Below, one piece after another: positions 9,450 through 22,801 of a DNA stretch of 64,000 bases (position 1 is its first letter; each line of letters begins with the position of its first letter). The notes under the pieces are model-generated. The model had not been told where the DNA came from. It saw nothing but the letters and a program-made list of their open reading frames with translations, and made no database searches. The position numbers and the translations under genes were made by a program. The DNA comes from Limonium bicolor (taxonomy: Eukaryota; Streptophyta; Magnoliopsida; Caryophyllales; Plumbaginaceae), in NCBI GenBank assembly GCA_023374045.1, contig CM041776.1, positions 479,745,375 to 479,809,374 of the forward strand, in the 5' to 3' direction.

Positions 9450-12400
9450 TGTTGTGCCCCAATTTTTCTTTCTTTTGTTTTCTTTTTTTCTTTTCTTTTG
9501 TTTTTGATTTGTAGGGGGAGTTTATGACAATTCTAATTACTATTATATTAGATTAGGGAAGAAGAGTCTTCTGTTTTGATTTTATTTATGTTAGTAAAAG
9601 AATTACTAACTTCTTTTTTTCCTTTCCTTATTTTAATTAATTATTCTTACTTCTTTCTTTTATCTTATTTATTTTAAGTTAAGGAAGGGAGTTTCTAGTT
9701 TTTTTATTTTATTTCCTCCTCTTCCTCTTTAACTCATTGACGACGGTCTACACGCTCATTCTTCCTCTCCTCCTTGTTTCTTCACTCCAAGTAAACTTCC
9801 TCCCTTTGCATCCTTCTCATCCAATCTCTCTCAAGTCAGTCAGTGGTTTTTGAGGTTTGTAAATGCGGATTTTCGATTCCATTTCTCGTTGAGTACTTCT
9901 CTCTCCTTTTCTAATTTTGATTTGGGAATTCTGGGATTCAGTCGAGAGTTTGTTGTTCGGGAAGGGATTCAAAGAGGGCGATGTGTGGAGTCTGTTGAAG
10001 AGATTTGCTTTGCGTCAGATGTGAGGTAGGTGGTAGATGAACTCGGTATAGTTGTGTTCACCCATGGGGATTCTAGATCTTGTTCCGTTTCTAAATGTGT
10101 TTGCTTTGATATTTGATTTTGACGTGAATCTGGATCGATTTTGATTTACGTTTTCACTCCGTTTAAACCTCATGGTATTTGTTTGACTGCCTACTTTGAT
10201 ATGGAAAGTGATATGTTAATTATAATTTTGACAAATGGATACTCTTAATTCGGTGAGTATGCCTTTGATATAGTGGATTGCTACTACTCTCGTTCTGATT
10301 TTGTTTTCGTGTTGTTATCATACTATAATATATATATATATAATTCACAGTTTTCTGAGTGACAACTATCATCGTATTCTTTGTTTATACTGATTAGAAA
10401 CTATATATTTATAAGTAGTGTTTTCCGATTGACAGCTACTGTAGATGATAAACGGATTCGATTTGGGTGCATTTGTAAGCATTTAATTCATTTTTTTTAC
10501 AATTTGTTTTGTAATAATTTCAAATCAAAACCATATGATTTAACGACATATAATTTTGGCACTTATTTTGTTTTGTATTTATATCTGTCATTATTATGAT
10601 TTAAATTGTTTTTGGAAGCGAGTTACAATGAATTGTAGTGGCCGATCTCAACTTTTAATTAATTATTTGTTGTGCAAGTGCATATATATATACATATATA
10701 TATGCATGTAATTAATAAAATCTTTTCCTAGACTTATATATATATATACATTTGTGTTTGTTTATAAAGACTTTTGTTTGATTATAGTACGCAGATAACG
10801 ACGATCGGAATTTTGAACATACTTTAATTATTTTATAAATTGATGGTTTAATTCGGTGCTATCTCTATCTTGTCAATTTTCAAACTCTAACCGGACGTGT
10901 TAAAATCTCTATATTTTTGTAAGCATATTAAAGTAGTTACCTGATTCGGAAATCTTTTGTTTTATTTATATATTTTCCTTATTATCTTTTGTTTTATAAA
11001 TTGTCTTACAGTTTCGTTTTTGTTTCTCATCACTTATCGATTTGACATGGTTCGATATGTCTGACTGTGTTCATTGAAGATTATAGTCTTGTTTTATTAT
11101 TTATTTATTTATATTATTATATTATTATTATATTATAATCAATGTTACAATGATGAGCTTTATTTTGTTCGATTACAAATTTACTTTACTTTTATGGTTT
11201 GTTTGACAAGTAATATGAGACGGTGCTTATATATATATAACACGATGATCTTCTTTTCGTAGGGGAAGCGTTGGTTTTGCGTAGTATTAATATTATATAT
11301 ACGTCTTTTTAGACCGTATGATTATGCCTCAGATTTTTATTTAATTTTATTTTTTTCTGGTATTCATGTGCTGGGTGGATTTATAAGTCATTCGATTTGA
11401 TCTTTGTGCAGAGGTTACTTAAAATTATTATTATACTTTGATTACTTCTTTAAAGCGTTTTGAAATTATCTGCACTATTCATTACTCCTGCTACATCTAG
11501 CATTTTAAACGATATTTTCTTAAAGCTTCCGCAAAGTATAAAGTGTACAACCGGTTGCTCATATCTTTGTTTTAATTCTACGATGGCTATCCATATGTTA
11601 TTGTCAGTGTCGCTGGACCATAGTGTATTTATTAATTTTATCATGGTTGTTTTAAGATGCAGACAATATTCGTTGTGTATATTTAAGTATATTTAAGCTA
11701 ATCTAATTTTCAGTAAATAATATATTTTGTTTATGCGAATGCACTCACCTACGGGAGAATATAATTTCATTCACCTCTAAATATGGCTTTGATCAGGATT
11801 TTAATTTTTATATAAAATTACAACTTGTAACATTATATGTGATTTTATGTTGAGTGTAAATATACACAAATTATAGTTTGATTTTGGATATAATCATTAT
11901 GCTTCTGGTTTGTGAAATGATATGTTTTGGGACCTAATTGATTGTTTTATGAGCCGTGGATGACTGGGTCGAGTTATCCCGTAGCGCGCTATGTAGGACA
12001 CCTTTCTGTATCTGTATCACGGGCATCCCCCCGTTCTGTTATCTGGAGTCGACGGACTCATTCTGTATCTGGAGTCGACAGACTAATTCTGTTCTTTGGG
12101 GTCTTCAGAACCGTTCTGTTATCTGAGGTCTTTTGACCTATTCTGTATGCTCTGAACTAGGGTCCCTTTAAAACTCTGTTTCTGATAACATTTTGATGTG
12201 TATAAGATTCTGATTTACTTCTGTTTAGCTTTGAGTGTCGGCAGCTTCTGACATGAGACCCTGCTTTGTGCTTTGTCTCATTCTATGACTGTGGCTTCAG
12301 CTTCATTTTGTCTTCTCTGTTTTGTCAACCTTGGTTTATGGTTTCCGTTTTGCAAAGATTATATTTGTATTGCAAATGAGCTTTGTAAGGAAACTATGCT

Positions 12401-12992
12401 TATGTTTTATTTCAATCTTCAGATAGTCTATATGTGACTTACGATTTCTGAAAAGCATTATGGTTTCTGTAAAAGTTCTTCATTGTTAAGTTAACTTTGC
12501 GACCTCTGTTTCACTCTGCTTTGCATTTGACTTCGTATCGTTTTGAGGTGCTTCCATTTGATTTTGATTTTGAACCTGATTTACTAACTTATATCTATAT
12601 AAGCTATGTTCTATAAAAATGTTTTGAGCATGCTTATGCTGATGAAGTTTATCACTTACTGGGCTGTAGTTTGCTCACTCCTATTCATTTAACATTTTAC
12701 AGGTTTTACCTCTATTTGAAGGCTTCCACTTCTGTTTCTACTTTTAGTTTTGCTGCGTGGGCTTTGTAATCGTTTTTGGCTTCGTAGCCTTTGTATTTAT
12801 TTTAGGCTTCTCCTTCGTAATTCTTTTGGCTTCTACTTTGTAATTTGTGAGACCAGTTGTAATCATTATTTATGTAATAGAAAAGTATTTGTATCTATTT
12901 GGGACTCGTCAGAGAGTAGCCTAGCATGTCTTAGGTAGTAAGCGTGCGGTGTGTGACGGTCTTAGAACCAGGGTGGTTGTAGGGTCGTTACA
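9450..12992 (+). repeat. LARD-1 3' LTR (3,543 bp)
   Basis: Starts TGTTGTGCCCC and ends GTCGTTACA. Its end region is shared with LARD-2: GTCTTAGGTA, TAAGCG, ACGGTCT and CCAGGGTGGTT follow in the same order before GGGTCGTTACA. There is no coding capacity. The interior has several AT microsatellite runs (10330, 10680, 10740, 11230). Confidence 0.85.
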
Positions 12993-14450
12993 TTTAGCGT
13001 TGCTCTGCATGTCGTCTCTCAACGCTTTTCTTGAGTAGCTTTTGCTGAAGGCCATTGAGATCTTGGTTAAAGTTATCATATGGTCTTTGCATGTTCAGTG
13101 TCTAGAGCCCCCCTGCTGATGCCATTTTCTTAAAGTGGGAAAAGCTCGCCACCGTACGGATTCACTCCTATCCACGCATAAGTTTTGCTCTCTTTCAGTT
13201 GGTGCTTAACATCGAAGGAATTTATTGTTAAGGTGAGCAGAGGTTGATTTGTTTTAGGGATTCATTCGCTTGATTTATGCAGCCAGTCAAAGGAAAGCGC
13301 TTCAATGTCGGTGGTAATTACAATCGGTCAGGATATGGAGAATGAGCTTGGTGTATGCGCATCACCCACATCGTTAATGGATTCATGGAGGAACAACATC
13401 CAATTGATGGGCGCAAGTTCAAATTGCTGACATTTGCATCTTCTCTGTTTACATGCTAAATCGATGATGATTTTCAAGTATATAACGAAAGCGACTATAG
13501 GTGAGATCAGGGGTACTTTGTTTTCATCCTTCGCAATCAACCGATGATTGCATGTGATTTCCTGGTGTTATATTTCGGCATTGTGGTGGTATATCTAGGT
13601 GTTTTGTCATTCTTGATAGTTGTGTATCTGCTCTAATTACTTTTTGCAGGTGTATGAGTAAATCTACAGTTATCTCCTTCAACGAAGTTATGTTGTTTGT
13701 TTCACCTTTGTTTGTGGTTTTACTGAAGTCGTGTAAAAGTGACACACTCATTCGCTCATGGATTTTCCACTCAAGACACTATCATAAAAAATTTCCTCAA
13801 AGAGATTTGCTCACAGTTATAAAAAAAGTTTGCAATTAATGAACTTAAACGCAGATTGCCCCCAGTATTTCTTTGAGGATTTTGACAATAATTTGATGAC
13901 GATGGGTTTTTAACCATTCTGTGAGTTGTTTTAATGATTTGGGATGAGTTGTGGTGTGGGCCATGTTCATATTTTCATAAAATTAAGACAGTCTTAATGT
14001 TCCATTATCAAGAAATGATTTTCGTAAACCTTTTCTCAAAAGACATTTGGAAGAAATTGATTTAGGTAAAACTCGTTATCATTTCAGCTAAGAAAATTCT
14101 GAACTTGAAGAAGTCAATTTTAACAAGACCAATGCTTCTTATTTTGAGAGTTATAGCTTTCAAGCTTGGCTCTTTTGGAAATTCATGAATAATGAACATC
14201 ATGGTAAGATTTTGTAGTGTGCACATAACCGTAAACTCAAAAAGATTTAACACTTTGTTTATAAATAAACAATGTTGAATGTAAGAGGAACTGAAACCTA
14301 CTGAGAGACTACCCAGGGAAATTAAAAAAGCTACCCATACCAGTGCTTCGGTTAATAAAACTATGAAATTAAATAAACAGCTTCTAACGATGCCCTGAGA
14401 AGGGGTTCCTATAGACACGACCACATTATGAGAATCAAATCACTTGACCA
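12993..14450. other. Unassigned DNA right of LARD-1
   Basis: No domain was recognised on either strand. The 120-codon minus frame at 14062-14424 has no clear homologue and may be the decayed continuation of the gag relic that follows. The first bases after the LTR (TTTAG) match the start of the LARD interior but then diverge. Confidence 0.4.
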
Positions 14451-15668
14451 AGATCTTGAATTTCTTGCTTCAAAATCTTACAATTGTCGGTGTCATGACC
14501 GGGCAGTTGGAGATATTGACATAATTGGTTTAGACTCCTTCCCTTTTGAGGGTCTTTAGGCTGAGGGGTGAGAGACTGCAACCAGTCTTACTTCTGGATC
14601 TTTTTAGTGCTTGGCTCAGTGATCGACCGATATCCGTAAATTCTCTTTGACGAGTGCTCTGGCGAGGTGGTGGTACCGCTCTGTATTTTTGACCATGTTC
14701 CCTTGGTTTTCGAACGATGTTCACCTCATACTTCCTGGCGTTCTTCAAGGAGCTACTCTGGGTATAAGATGCTGCCTTTAAGCCACTGACAAAGCTCTTT
14801 GGGTTCTGAGTTTCAGCTCTCTCTTATGGATCTTCTCCTCTAGAATACCAACTTGTCCCATCAGCATGTCTAATTTAGGAAGTACATATACTTGAAATCA
14901 TCATTGTACTACTTTTGCATGTTCTAAACTATCATACAGAGTCTTTCTTGCTAATCCACTTTGGTACGCATAACAACAACCTTCCTTTTCCAACGCTTGA
15001 TGAAGTTGGACACATACTCACTCTTGTTTTGTCAAGAATTTGCAAGATCAGGCCTAGCAACTTCAAGATTCTTAGCATACTCGAAGTGGTGTAGAAATGT
15101 TTCACAAACTTCCTGGTAAGTCTTTGTGTTAATCCTCTAGGTTAAATACCAATGTTGAATGGTCTCATCCAAATATCTGGCAAACACTTTGGCTTTCTAC
15201 ATGTCACCATCCCCAAGAACAAAATTTCTCTATCGAATATTGTCAAGTGAATATGTGGGTCTGAGGAACCCTTGTATAAAGCAAGCGTGGGCAACTTCAA
15301 CTTTGGAGGGAGCTCAACCTAGGAATATGATCCCATGGAAAAGTAGTCAAAGCCAGCTGGTTTATTGGCTTTCTTCATGCGCTCAAACCTTTTCAACATC
15401 ATCTTGATTTCTACAGCTAATTGATTGTCGGGAGCAGCCTCCTCAATATGCCCTTCTGAACCTAGAGAATTAAGTTCAATAAAGTCATGCTCATATACAG
15501 GGTTGGTGTGCTTGCCCACAAATTTCTCCTAAGCCTGGTGGGAAACTTCAAGGGAGTTAACTTTATTTCACAGTTCTTTAATAATGGAGACATAATTGTT
15601 CTCCATGGTGGCCATCATAGCCTCTATGTTAATTGGATTTCCTTCTTCTGTCATGCTTGGGGTCTCGT
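14451..15668 (-). pseudogene. Ty3/gypsy (Tat/Ogre-like) gag relic
   Basis: Read on the minus strand. An N-terminal part near 15668-15320 (includes EDHD-like acidic stretches and KRFERMKKANKP) is followed near 15200-15050 by a Retrotrans_gag-like segment (VFARYLDETIQHWYLT, then ETFLHHFEYAKNLE). Near 14525-14455 comes a C-terminal segment resembling the GHDTDNCKILKQEIQDL zinc-knuckle context of Tat-lineage gag. Gag forms the virus-like particle and binds RNA. Several stops and frame changes interrupt it, so it is inactive. It sits immediately left of LARD-2, and the same relic may resume right of LARD-2 at 22802. Lineage is moderately supported; the gag assignment is better. Confidence 0.55.
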
Positions 15669-15783
15669 TATCTGGGATTGCCTAAACCAAAATGCCGATC
15701 ATTAGCAATGATAAAAACTAAATAAAAGGAGTCGAGTTGACACTCCTAGGTCGGGAACATCTCTAGACTCTCAAGGGGCTCTA

Positions 15784-18507
15784 TGTTATGCCCCAGAATT
15801 TTTTTTATTTTATCATATTCCTTCCGATACGCAAAGGGAGTTCGGATTAATTTGTACCTTATACTAGAGTGTTTATGACATTCCTTAAATATTATTGTCA
15901 TAGCTTGAGGAAGGAGAATTAGAAATAGCATGCTCTATCATTTATTTATTTATTTGTTAGGGAAGGGACTTCTTAATTCTTTAATTTATTTCCCTTCTCT
16001 CTTCCTACTCCTATTCACGTTATTTCTCTCCTTCCACTTTCCTGACATCTATTCACGACAGTTTCATCGCTCTCAAACCCTCATCCCTTTGCTCATCCTC
16101 TTCTTCAATTTCTTTCAATTGTAATCGCTGGAGGTCTATAGATGGAATTGTGTTCGTCCGTCGGTCGTCAATCAGGTTGGATTGTAGATTGGTTCTCTTC
16201 TCCATTAAGGCTTCTCTTCTCTTTTCTAATTCTGATTTTGTATTTTGGGAGCGGTTCAATTCGAAGGATTATCATTTGACTGGAGATTCGGGAAGGCGAT
16301 TCGTAGAGTCCGCAGAGATGGCTTAGCTACGGATGTGAGGTAGGTGGTAGATGGATTCAGTTGTGTGTGTTCACCCACGGGGGTTTCGGTCAATGTTTCC
16401 GCATATGTTTATTTGACTCTGATTCGTGGTGATTTGGGTGATTTCTGATTTGCGTTTCTAATGCGTTAAAACCCCGTGGGTAGTTTTTGATTCGCGTATT
16501 TTGGTTATGTAAGTATTGCTTTGACGATGGTGAATCTACATCTGTAAATTTCCCTCTGTTTTGTAAATTCTGAGTGCCGCTGATTTGGGATTTATAAGGA
16601 TTGTTCCTTGATTTGTGTGTGAGATTTAATGCAGTGTGTTTGCGTTTTGAGTGGCTAAAACCTCGTGGTTTTCCTGTATTTATGTCTGATTTGGTGTGGG
16701 TAATTCTTTGGCAAGGTTTGGTGAAGTTTGGATAATTTTTCTGATCTGTTCATAGCCTCTGTTCTTCTGATTTCGTGCTGTCCGAACATCTGTCCTAACT
16801 TCTAAGTTCGGACAGCATGTTTTGAGCTTCTGTATTTTCAAACTCGGGGTATGTCCGAACATCAGTCCGAACATTGATGTTCGGACACTCCGCGTAACTT
16901 TTTCCCGTGGAACCCGTCCGAACATCGGTCCGAGCTTCGATGTTCGGACACTCTGAAATTCCCTGTCTGTTTTCAACTCGACTTGTGTCCGAACATTGAT
17001 GTCCGGACACAAGTTCGGACATTTGACAATCTTTGGTTTCTGAGTCTCGACCTGTGTCCGAACTTCGATGTCCGGACACAAGTTCGGACACCCCTCTGTT
17101 TTCACCATAACTTCTTCGTTTGAGCTCCGTTTTGAGTGCCGTTTGCGGCGTTGGATTCCTCTTTCCGAGTACTATCTGTTTTCAGGTGTTTTAGCATGTG
17201 TTTAAGTGTTTTCTGATTTTAAGGTCTCCGTTAATCTTTTGAACTCTGTTTTGCTCTGAAAATATGATTCAACCTCTGACTTCAGTTTGCTTTCGTATTT
17301 ACTAGTCGGGTTACGACTTCTGTCTTGCTAAGGATTTCCATTGGTAAGCTCCTTCTATGATTTTGCTAAGCTCTCGCTTTCTGTTCTGATCTGGTTAAGA
17401 CTTCCGCTCTGCTCTGTATTAAGCTTCGATCTGTTTGGATTAAGCCTCTGTTTTGGGACCTAGTTACTTTGTTTCTGAGCCGTGAATGGCTGGGTCGAGC
17501 TATTCCGTGGTATACCATGTATACGTTATTCTGAGTGTGGGTCATGCCCAATCTGTTCTGTGGGGTTGACGAACCCTTTGGCCTTCGGGCATTTCTGCGT
17601 TGTCGAGGGATCTGTTAGGTCCATGGGTCTTCGACCCTTTCTGAGTGTTATGCTTGGTGCTAGTGTCCCACTTCTGATTGTTAAGAGTTCTGTTTTCTGT
17701 TAGCTCTATCTGTTTCTGATTTCTGACAGACTGCTATGTGTTTTCTGTCTTCTGAAAGCCTCTGGTTTACTAAGTGATCTGTTTCTGTCTGCTCTGTCTG
17801 TTTCCAAACGTCGACGGTCTGCTGTATGCTTTCTGTCTGCTGGGTATTTCTGCTTTATAAGCGCTCTGTTTCGTCTGCTCTGTATCTGTATTTGATTTGA
17901 GACGGTCTGCTGTGTGCTTATCGCCTTCTGATAAGTTCCGGATTTTGCTAAGCTTCTGAGTTTCCTAAGCTTCTGATTTCGTCAAGCTTTCAGCTTCAGT
18001 TTACCTTCTGCTATTAAGTGTATGTTTTGACCACCGCTTAGCTTCTTGTGTTTTAGACTTCAGTCTATTTGAAAGACTTGCTTGCATCTGATTTGCTCTG
18101 GCTAAGCGCTTTCGTATACGTGTATATGTATGTTCAGTATCTGTTTTGAGCATGCTCAGCTGATGAAGTTTATCACCTGCTGAGCAATAGTTTTGCTCAC
18201 CCCTATCTCCGTCTAATTTGCAGGTTTTAGTTCGTGCTTGGAGATTCAGCTCTTACTTTTCGTTTTGGCATTTGAGTTTTGTATTTAGTTTGTTTAGCCT
18301 TAGGGCCCAGTTGTATTTAGGATATGCTTTGTAATTCAGTTTGGCTTCCGCCTGTGTATTGTAAAGACATTTTGTAATCGTTTATCTGGTAATATATGAG
18401 CATCAGTTTCTGTTTTGGGGTTTCGATAGTGTAGCCTTGCGTGTCTTAGGTAATAAGCGCGCGGCGTGTAACGGTCTCCCAACCAGGGTGGTTTTGGGGT
18501 CGTTACA
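15784..18507 (+). repeat. LARD-2 5' LTR (2,724 bp)
   Basis: Boundaries are set by the paired copy, TG...CA ends and the CTCTA duplication. It contains the five-module hairpin array at 16778-17091. Confidence 0.95.
16778..17091. repeat. GTCCGAAC/GTTCGGAC hairpin array in LARD-2 5' LTR
   Basis: Five modules at about 16778-16816, 16852-16888, 16915-16953, 16986-17021 and 17054-17091. The first has perfect 11-bp arms (GCTGTCCGAAC / GTTCGGACAGC). Loops differ between modules while stems are kept. The same array is at about 21062-21375 in the 3' LTR. Confidence 0.9.
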
Positions 18508-18512
18508 TTTAG

Positions 18513-18528
18513 TGGTATCAGAGCCAGG
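18513..18528 (+). other. Primer-binding site, initiator tRNA-Met type (LARD-2)
   Basis: TGGTATCAGAGCC five bases after the 5' LTR. Confidence 0.92.
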
Positions 18529-18889
18529 TTTGGTTTTCGTTGGGATTTGTGGGTGTTTGCCTGTCTACGCTTCCGGTCTTTGCCTGCTATCTGCTATGTG
18601 CTAACTGCTGCGTGATTGTGATGGCTATCTGGTGTCTGTAATGTGTGTCTGCTCTGTGGTTGTCTGCTATCAGAGTAGCGCAGCGGAAGCGTAGTGTCTG
18701 TTTACATGTGCTTGTGTGTTCTGAAAGTGAGTCTGAGGGAGTTAGGTCCTTTGGGAAAGGATGACCGAATGTGAGTTCTTGTTTGACAGAGTTGTGTGCT
18801 TCAGTTGTGAGCTTGTGTTACGTGCTTGTGTTGTATGTTCTGTGTTGTGTTATGGTGGGAGTTCGCGAGTATGTTGGTCCTTTAGGTAA

Positions 18890-20000
18890 GGACACCTCTA
18901 AGAGTTCTTGTGCATTTAGGTTGAGTGTTAGTAATCTTCTGTTTCACCTCTTATGTCAGTGAGTCAGCTAATAAGTTCTGAGTGATTTGTGAGGTGCAAG
19001 CTTATGAGATATGTGAGTGTTGTTCCTATTCCTTCAAGCTTAGCCTTTGTAATCTTTTGCTTTGCTGATTCTGTTAGTGAATCAGCTAGTGAGGTCCATG
19101 TGTTAGCTCGTGTAAGTAGAGCTTCTGAGATATGTTAGCGTTCTTCCAATGTCTTTGTGCTGAGCCTTTAGTGAATCTGCTTTGTTTCTTCTGTCAGCGA
19201 GTCAGTTAGTGTGTTCTGAGTGTTAGCTCTTCGAGGTTGGAGCTTCTGAAATGAGTGAGTGTTCTTTCTGTCCCTTGTGCTAAGCATTAATGATTATCTA
19301 CTTTGTTTCCTCTGTCAGCGAGTTAGCCAGTGTATTCTGAGCGCTAACTTTGTGAGCGTTCCCTTCTGTGCCTTAGGAGCTATGTGTTAGTACTCTCCTG
19401 CTTCGTTTCTTCTGTTAGTGAATGAGCCAGTAGGCTCGATGTGTTAACTCGTGTAAGTTGGAGCTTTTGAGATGAGGGTGAGTGACCTTTCTTAACCTTA
19501 GGGATAATCTTCTGGTGTGTTCCTCTGTTAGCCAGTCAGCAGTGAATCTGAGTGTTATGTCTGTGGCTTCAAGTTGATTTTCAGTAATTATTCCCTTGTC
19601 CCTTCAATCAGTGAGACATTCAACAAGTTCTGAGTGTTAGCTCTGTGAGGTGTGGACTCCTGAGATGTGTAAGCGTTTCCTTCTATGCTTTTAGGCTGAA
19701 TCTCCAAAAATATTCTGCATTGTGCTAATGTTAGTCAATGACCAGTGAGTGTGAGTGATGTTCCTAATTCTTCAAGATTAACCTTCTACAGTCTTCTGCT
19801 TTGATCGTTATGTTAATGAGTCAGCCAGTGAGGTTTTTGTGTTAGCTCGTGGGGTTCGAGCTTCTGGGATGTGTGAGCATTCTTCTGTGCCTTCGTGCAT
19901 AGCCTTCAGTAATCATCTTCTGCATGATCTTTTATCCGCCAATCAGCAACCAATTCTGAGTGTTGGCCTTGTGAGTGTTCATTGTATTCTGGCACTGGAA
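18890..20000. repeat. Degenerate 100-120-bp tandem units in the LARD-2 interior
   Basis: The phrase CTGTCAGCGAGTCAG and its variants recur near 18953, 19069, 19190, 19312, 19411, 19525, 19610, 19730, 19810 and 19935, each with TTCTGAG, GTTAGCTC and GAGCTTCTGAGAT phrases in the same order. That makes about ten units, against two or three in LARD-1. Confidence 0.75.
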
Positions 20001-20054
20001 GTGCATTTGTTCACGTTCTGGGTTTCGTCGAATTTCGAGGACGAAATTCATTTT

Positions 20055-20067
20055 AAGAGGGGTATGT
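20055..20067 (+). other. Polypurine tract (LARD-2)
   Basis: AAGAGGGGTATGT lies directly before the 3' LTR; it would prime plus-strand DNA synthesis. Confidence 0.85.
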
Positions 20068-22796
20068 TGTTATGCCCCAGAATTTTTTTTTATTTTATCA
20101 TATTCCTTCCGATACGCAAAGGGAGTTCGGATTAATTTGTACCTTATACTAGAGTGTTTATGACATTCCTTAAATATTATTGTCATAGCTTGAGGAAGGA
20201 GAATTAGAAATAGCATGCTCTATCATTTATTTATTTATTTGTTAGGGAAGGGACTTCTTAATTCTTTAATTTATTTCCCTTCTCTCTTCCTACTCCTATT
20301 CACGTTATTTCTCTCCTTCCACTTTCCTGACATCTATTCACGACAGTTTCATCGCTCTCAAACCCTCATCCCTTTGCTCATCCTCTTCTTCAATTTCTTT
20401 CAATTGTAATCGCTGGAGGTCTATAGATGGAATTGTGTTCGTCCGTCGGTCGTCAATCAGGTTGGATTGTAGATTGGTTCTCTTCTCCATTAAGGCTTCC
20501 TCTTCTCTTTTCTAATTCTGATTTTGTATTTTGGGAGCGGTTCAATTCGAAGGATTATCATTTGACTGGAGATTCGGGAAGGCGATTCGTAGAGTCCGCA
20601 GAGATGGCTTAGCTACGGATGTGAGGTAGGTGGTAGATGGATTCAGTTGTGTGTTCACCCACGGGGGTTTCGGTCAATGTTTCCGCATATGTTTATTTGA
20701 CTCTGATTCGTGGTGATTTGGGTGATTTCTGATTTGCGTTTCTAATGCGTTAAAACCCCGTGGGTAGTGTTTTGATTCGCTATTTTGGTTATGTAAGTAT
20801 TGCTTTGACGATGGTGAATCTACATCTGTAAATTTCCCTCTGTTTTGTAAATTCTGAGTGCCGCTGATTTGGGATTTATAAGGATTGTTCCTTGATTTGT
20901 GTGTGAGATTTAATGCAGTGTGTTTGCGTTTTGAGTGGCTAAAACCTCGTGGTTTTCCTGTATTTATGTCTGATTTGGTGTGGGTAATTCTTTGGCAAGG
21001 TTTGGTGAAGTTTGGATAATTTTTCTGATCTGTTCGTAGCCTCTGTTCTTCTGATTTCGTGCTGTCCGAACATCTGTCCTAACTTCTAAGTTCGGACAGC
21101 ATGTTTTGAGCTTCTGTATTTTCAAACTCGGGGTATGTCCGAACATTAGTCCGAACATTGATGTTCGGACACTCCGCGTAACTTTTTCCCGTGGAACCCG
21201 TCCGAACATCGGTCCGAGCTTCGATGTTCGGACACTCTGAAATTCCCTGTCTGTTTTCAACTCGACTTGTGTCCGAACATTGATGTCCGGACACAAGTTC
21301 AGACATTTGACAATCTCTGGTTTCTGAGTCTCGACCTGTGTCCGAACTTCGACGTCCGGACACAAGTTCGGACACCCCTATGTTTTCACCATAACTTCTT
21401 CGTTTGAGCTCCGTTTTGAGTGCCGTTTGCGGCGTTGGATTCCTCTTTCCGAGTACTATCTGTTTTCAGGTGTTTTAGCATGTGTTTAAGTGTTTTCTGA
21501 TTTTAAGGTCTCCGTTAATTTTTGAACTCTGTTTTGCTCTGAAAATATGATTCAACCTCTGACTTCAGTTTGCTTTCGTATTTACTAGTCGGGTTACGAC
21601 TTCTGTCTTGCTAAGGATTTCCATTGGTAAGCTCCTTCTATGATTTTGTTAAGCTCTCGCTTTCTGTTCTGATCTGGTTAAGACTTCCGCTCTGCTCTGT
21701 ATTAAGCTTCGATCTGTTTGGATTAAGCCTCTTTTGGGACCTAGTTACTTTGTTTCTGAGCCGTGAATGGCTGGGTGGTCGAGCTATTCCGTGGTATACC
21801 ATGTAGACGTCATTCTGAGTGTGGGTCATGCCCAATCTGTTCTGTGGGGTTGACGAACCCTTTGGCCTTCGGGTCATTTCTGCGTTGTCGAGGGATCTGT
21901 TAGGTCCATGGGTCTTCGACCCTTTCTGAGTGTTATGCTAGGTGCTAGTGTCCCACTTCTGATTGTTAAGAGTTCTATTTTCTGTTAGCTCTATCTGTTT
22001 CTGATTTATGACAGACTGCTATGTGCTTTCTGTCTTCTGAAAGCCTCTGGTTTACTAAGTGATCTGTTTCTGTCTGCTCTGTCTGTTTCCAAACGTCGAC
22101 GGTCTGCTGTGTGCTTTCTGTCTACTGGGTATTTCTGCTTTATAAGCGCTCTGTTTCGTCTGCTCTCTATCTGTATTTGATTTGAGATGGTCTGCTGTGT
22201 GCTTACCGCCTTCTGATAAGTTCCGGATTTTGCTAAGCTTCTGAGTTTCCTAAGCTTCTGATTTCGTCAAGCTTTCAGCTTCAGTTTACCTTCTGCTATT
22301 AAGTGTATGTTTTGACCACCGCTTAGCTTCTTGTGTTTTAGACTTCAGTCTATTTGAAAGACTTCTGCTTTGCATCTGATTTTGCTCTGGCTAAGCGCTT
22401 TCGTATACGTGTATATGTATGTTCAGTATCTGTTTTGAGCATGCTCAACTGATGAAGTTTATCACCTGCTGAGCAATAGTTTTGCTCACCCCTATCTCCG
22501 TCTGATTTGCAGGTTTTAGTTCGTGCTTGGAGATTCAGCTCTTACTTTTCGTTTTGGCATTTGAGTTTTGTATTTAGTTTGTTTGGCCTTAGGGCCCAGT
22601 TGTATTTAGGATATGCTTTGTAATTCAGTTTGGCTTCCGCCTGTGTATTGTAAAGACATTTTGTAATCGTTTATCTGGTAATATATGAGCATCAGTTTCT
22701 GTTTTGGGGTTTCGATAGTGTAGCCTTGCGTGTCTTAGGTAATAAGTGCGCGGCGTGTAACGGTCTCCCAACCAGGGTGGTTTTGGGGTCGTTACA
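20068..22796 (+). repeat. LARD-2 3' LTR (2,729 bp)
   Basis: Near-identical to 15784-18507; followed by the CTCTA duplication at 22797-22801. Confidence 0.95.
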
Positions 22797-22801
22797 CTCT
22801 A

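Larger units (their letters stand above)
5838..12992 (+). mobile_element. LARD-1: non-autonomous long-LTR retrotransposon, 5'-truncated
   Basis: Two long direct repeats flank a short interior. The right repeat is a full LTR (9450-12992), starting TGTTGTGCCCC and ending GGGTCGTTACA. The left repeat (5838-7533) matches only the right LTR's last 1.69 kb (from about 11300). After the left repeat comes a TGGTATCAGAGCC primer-binding site; before the right LTR comes an AAGGAGGGGTA polypurine tract. The interior (7534-9449) encodes no gag or pol and carries a CACTA insertion, so the element depended on proteins supplied in trans. LTR ends, primer site and tract context match LARD-2. No target duplication can be checked because the left end is lost. 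Confidence 0.85.
15784..22796 (+). mobile_element. LARD-2: complete non-autonomous long-LTR retrotransposon, 7,013 bp
   Basis: Two near-identical LTRs (15784-18507 and 20068-22796) start TGTTATGCCCC and end GTCGTTACA. The 5-bp target duplication CTCTA is intact (15779-15783 and 22797-22801). The interior is only 1,560 bp and holds a TGGTATCAGAGCC primer site at its left end and an AAGAGGGGTA polypurine tract at its right end, with no gag or pol. By hand comparison the LTRs differ by roughly twenty substitutions and several 1-4-bp indels, so insertion was recent. LTR ends and the AATTTCGAGGACGAAATTC context before the tract match the Tekay-like element at 51.5 kb, the likely source of its proteins (inference). 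Confidence 0.95.

Noticed and set aside
13316..13850. Possible exons of a host gene right of LARD-1
   Set aside because: A few GT/AG-like sites and short open pieces, but no domain or consistent frame.
16680..17108. Minus-strand open frame of 142 codons (and the matching 133-codon frame at 20964-21365)
   Set aside because: It lies in the LARD-2 LTR and its translation simply follows the GTCCGAAC hairpin modules; several frames are open at once.
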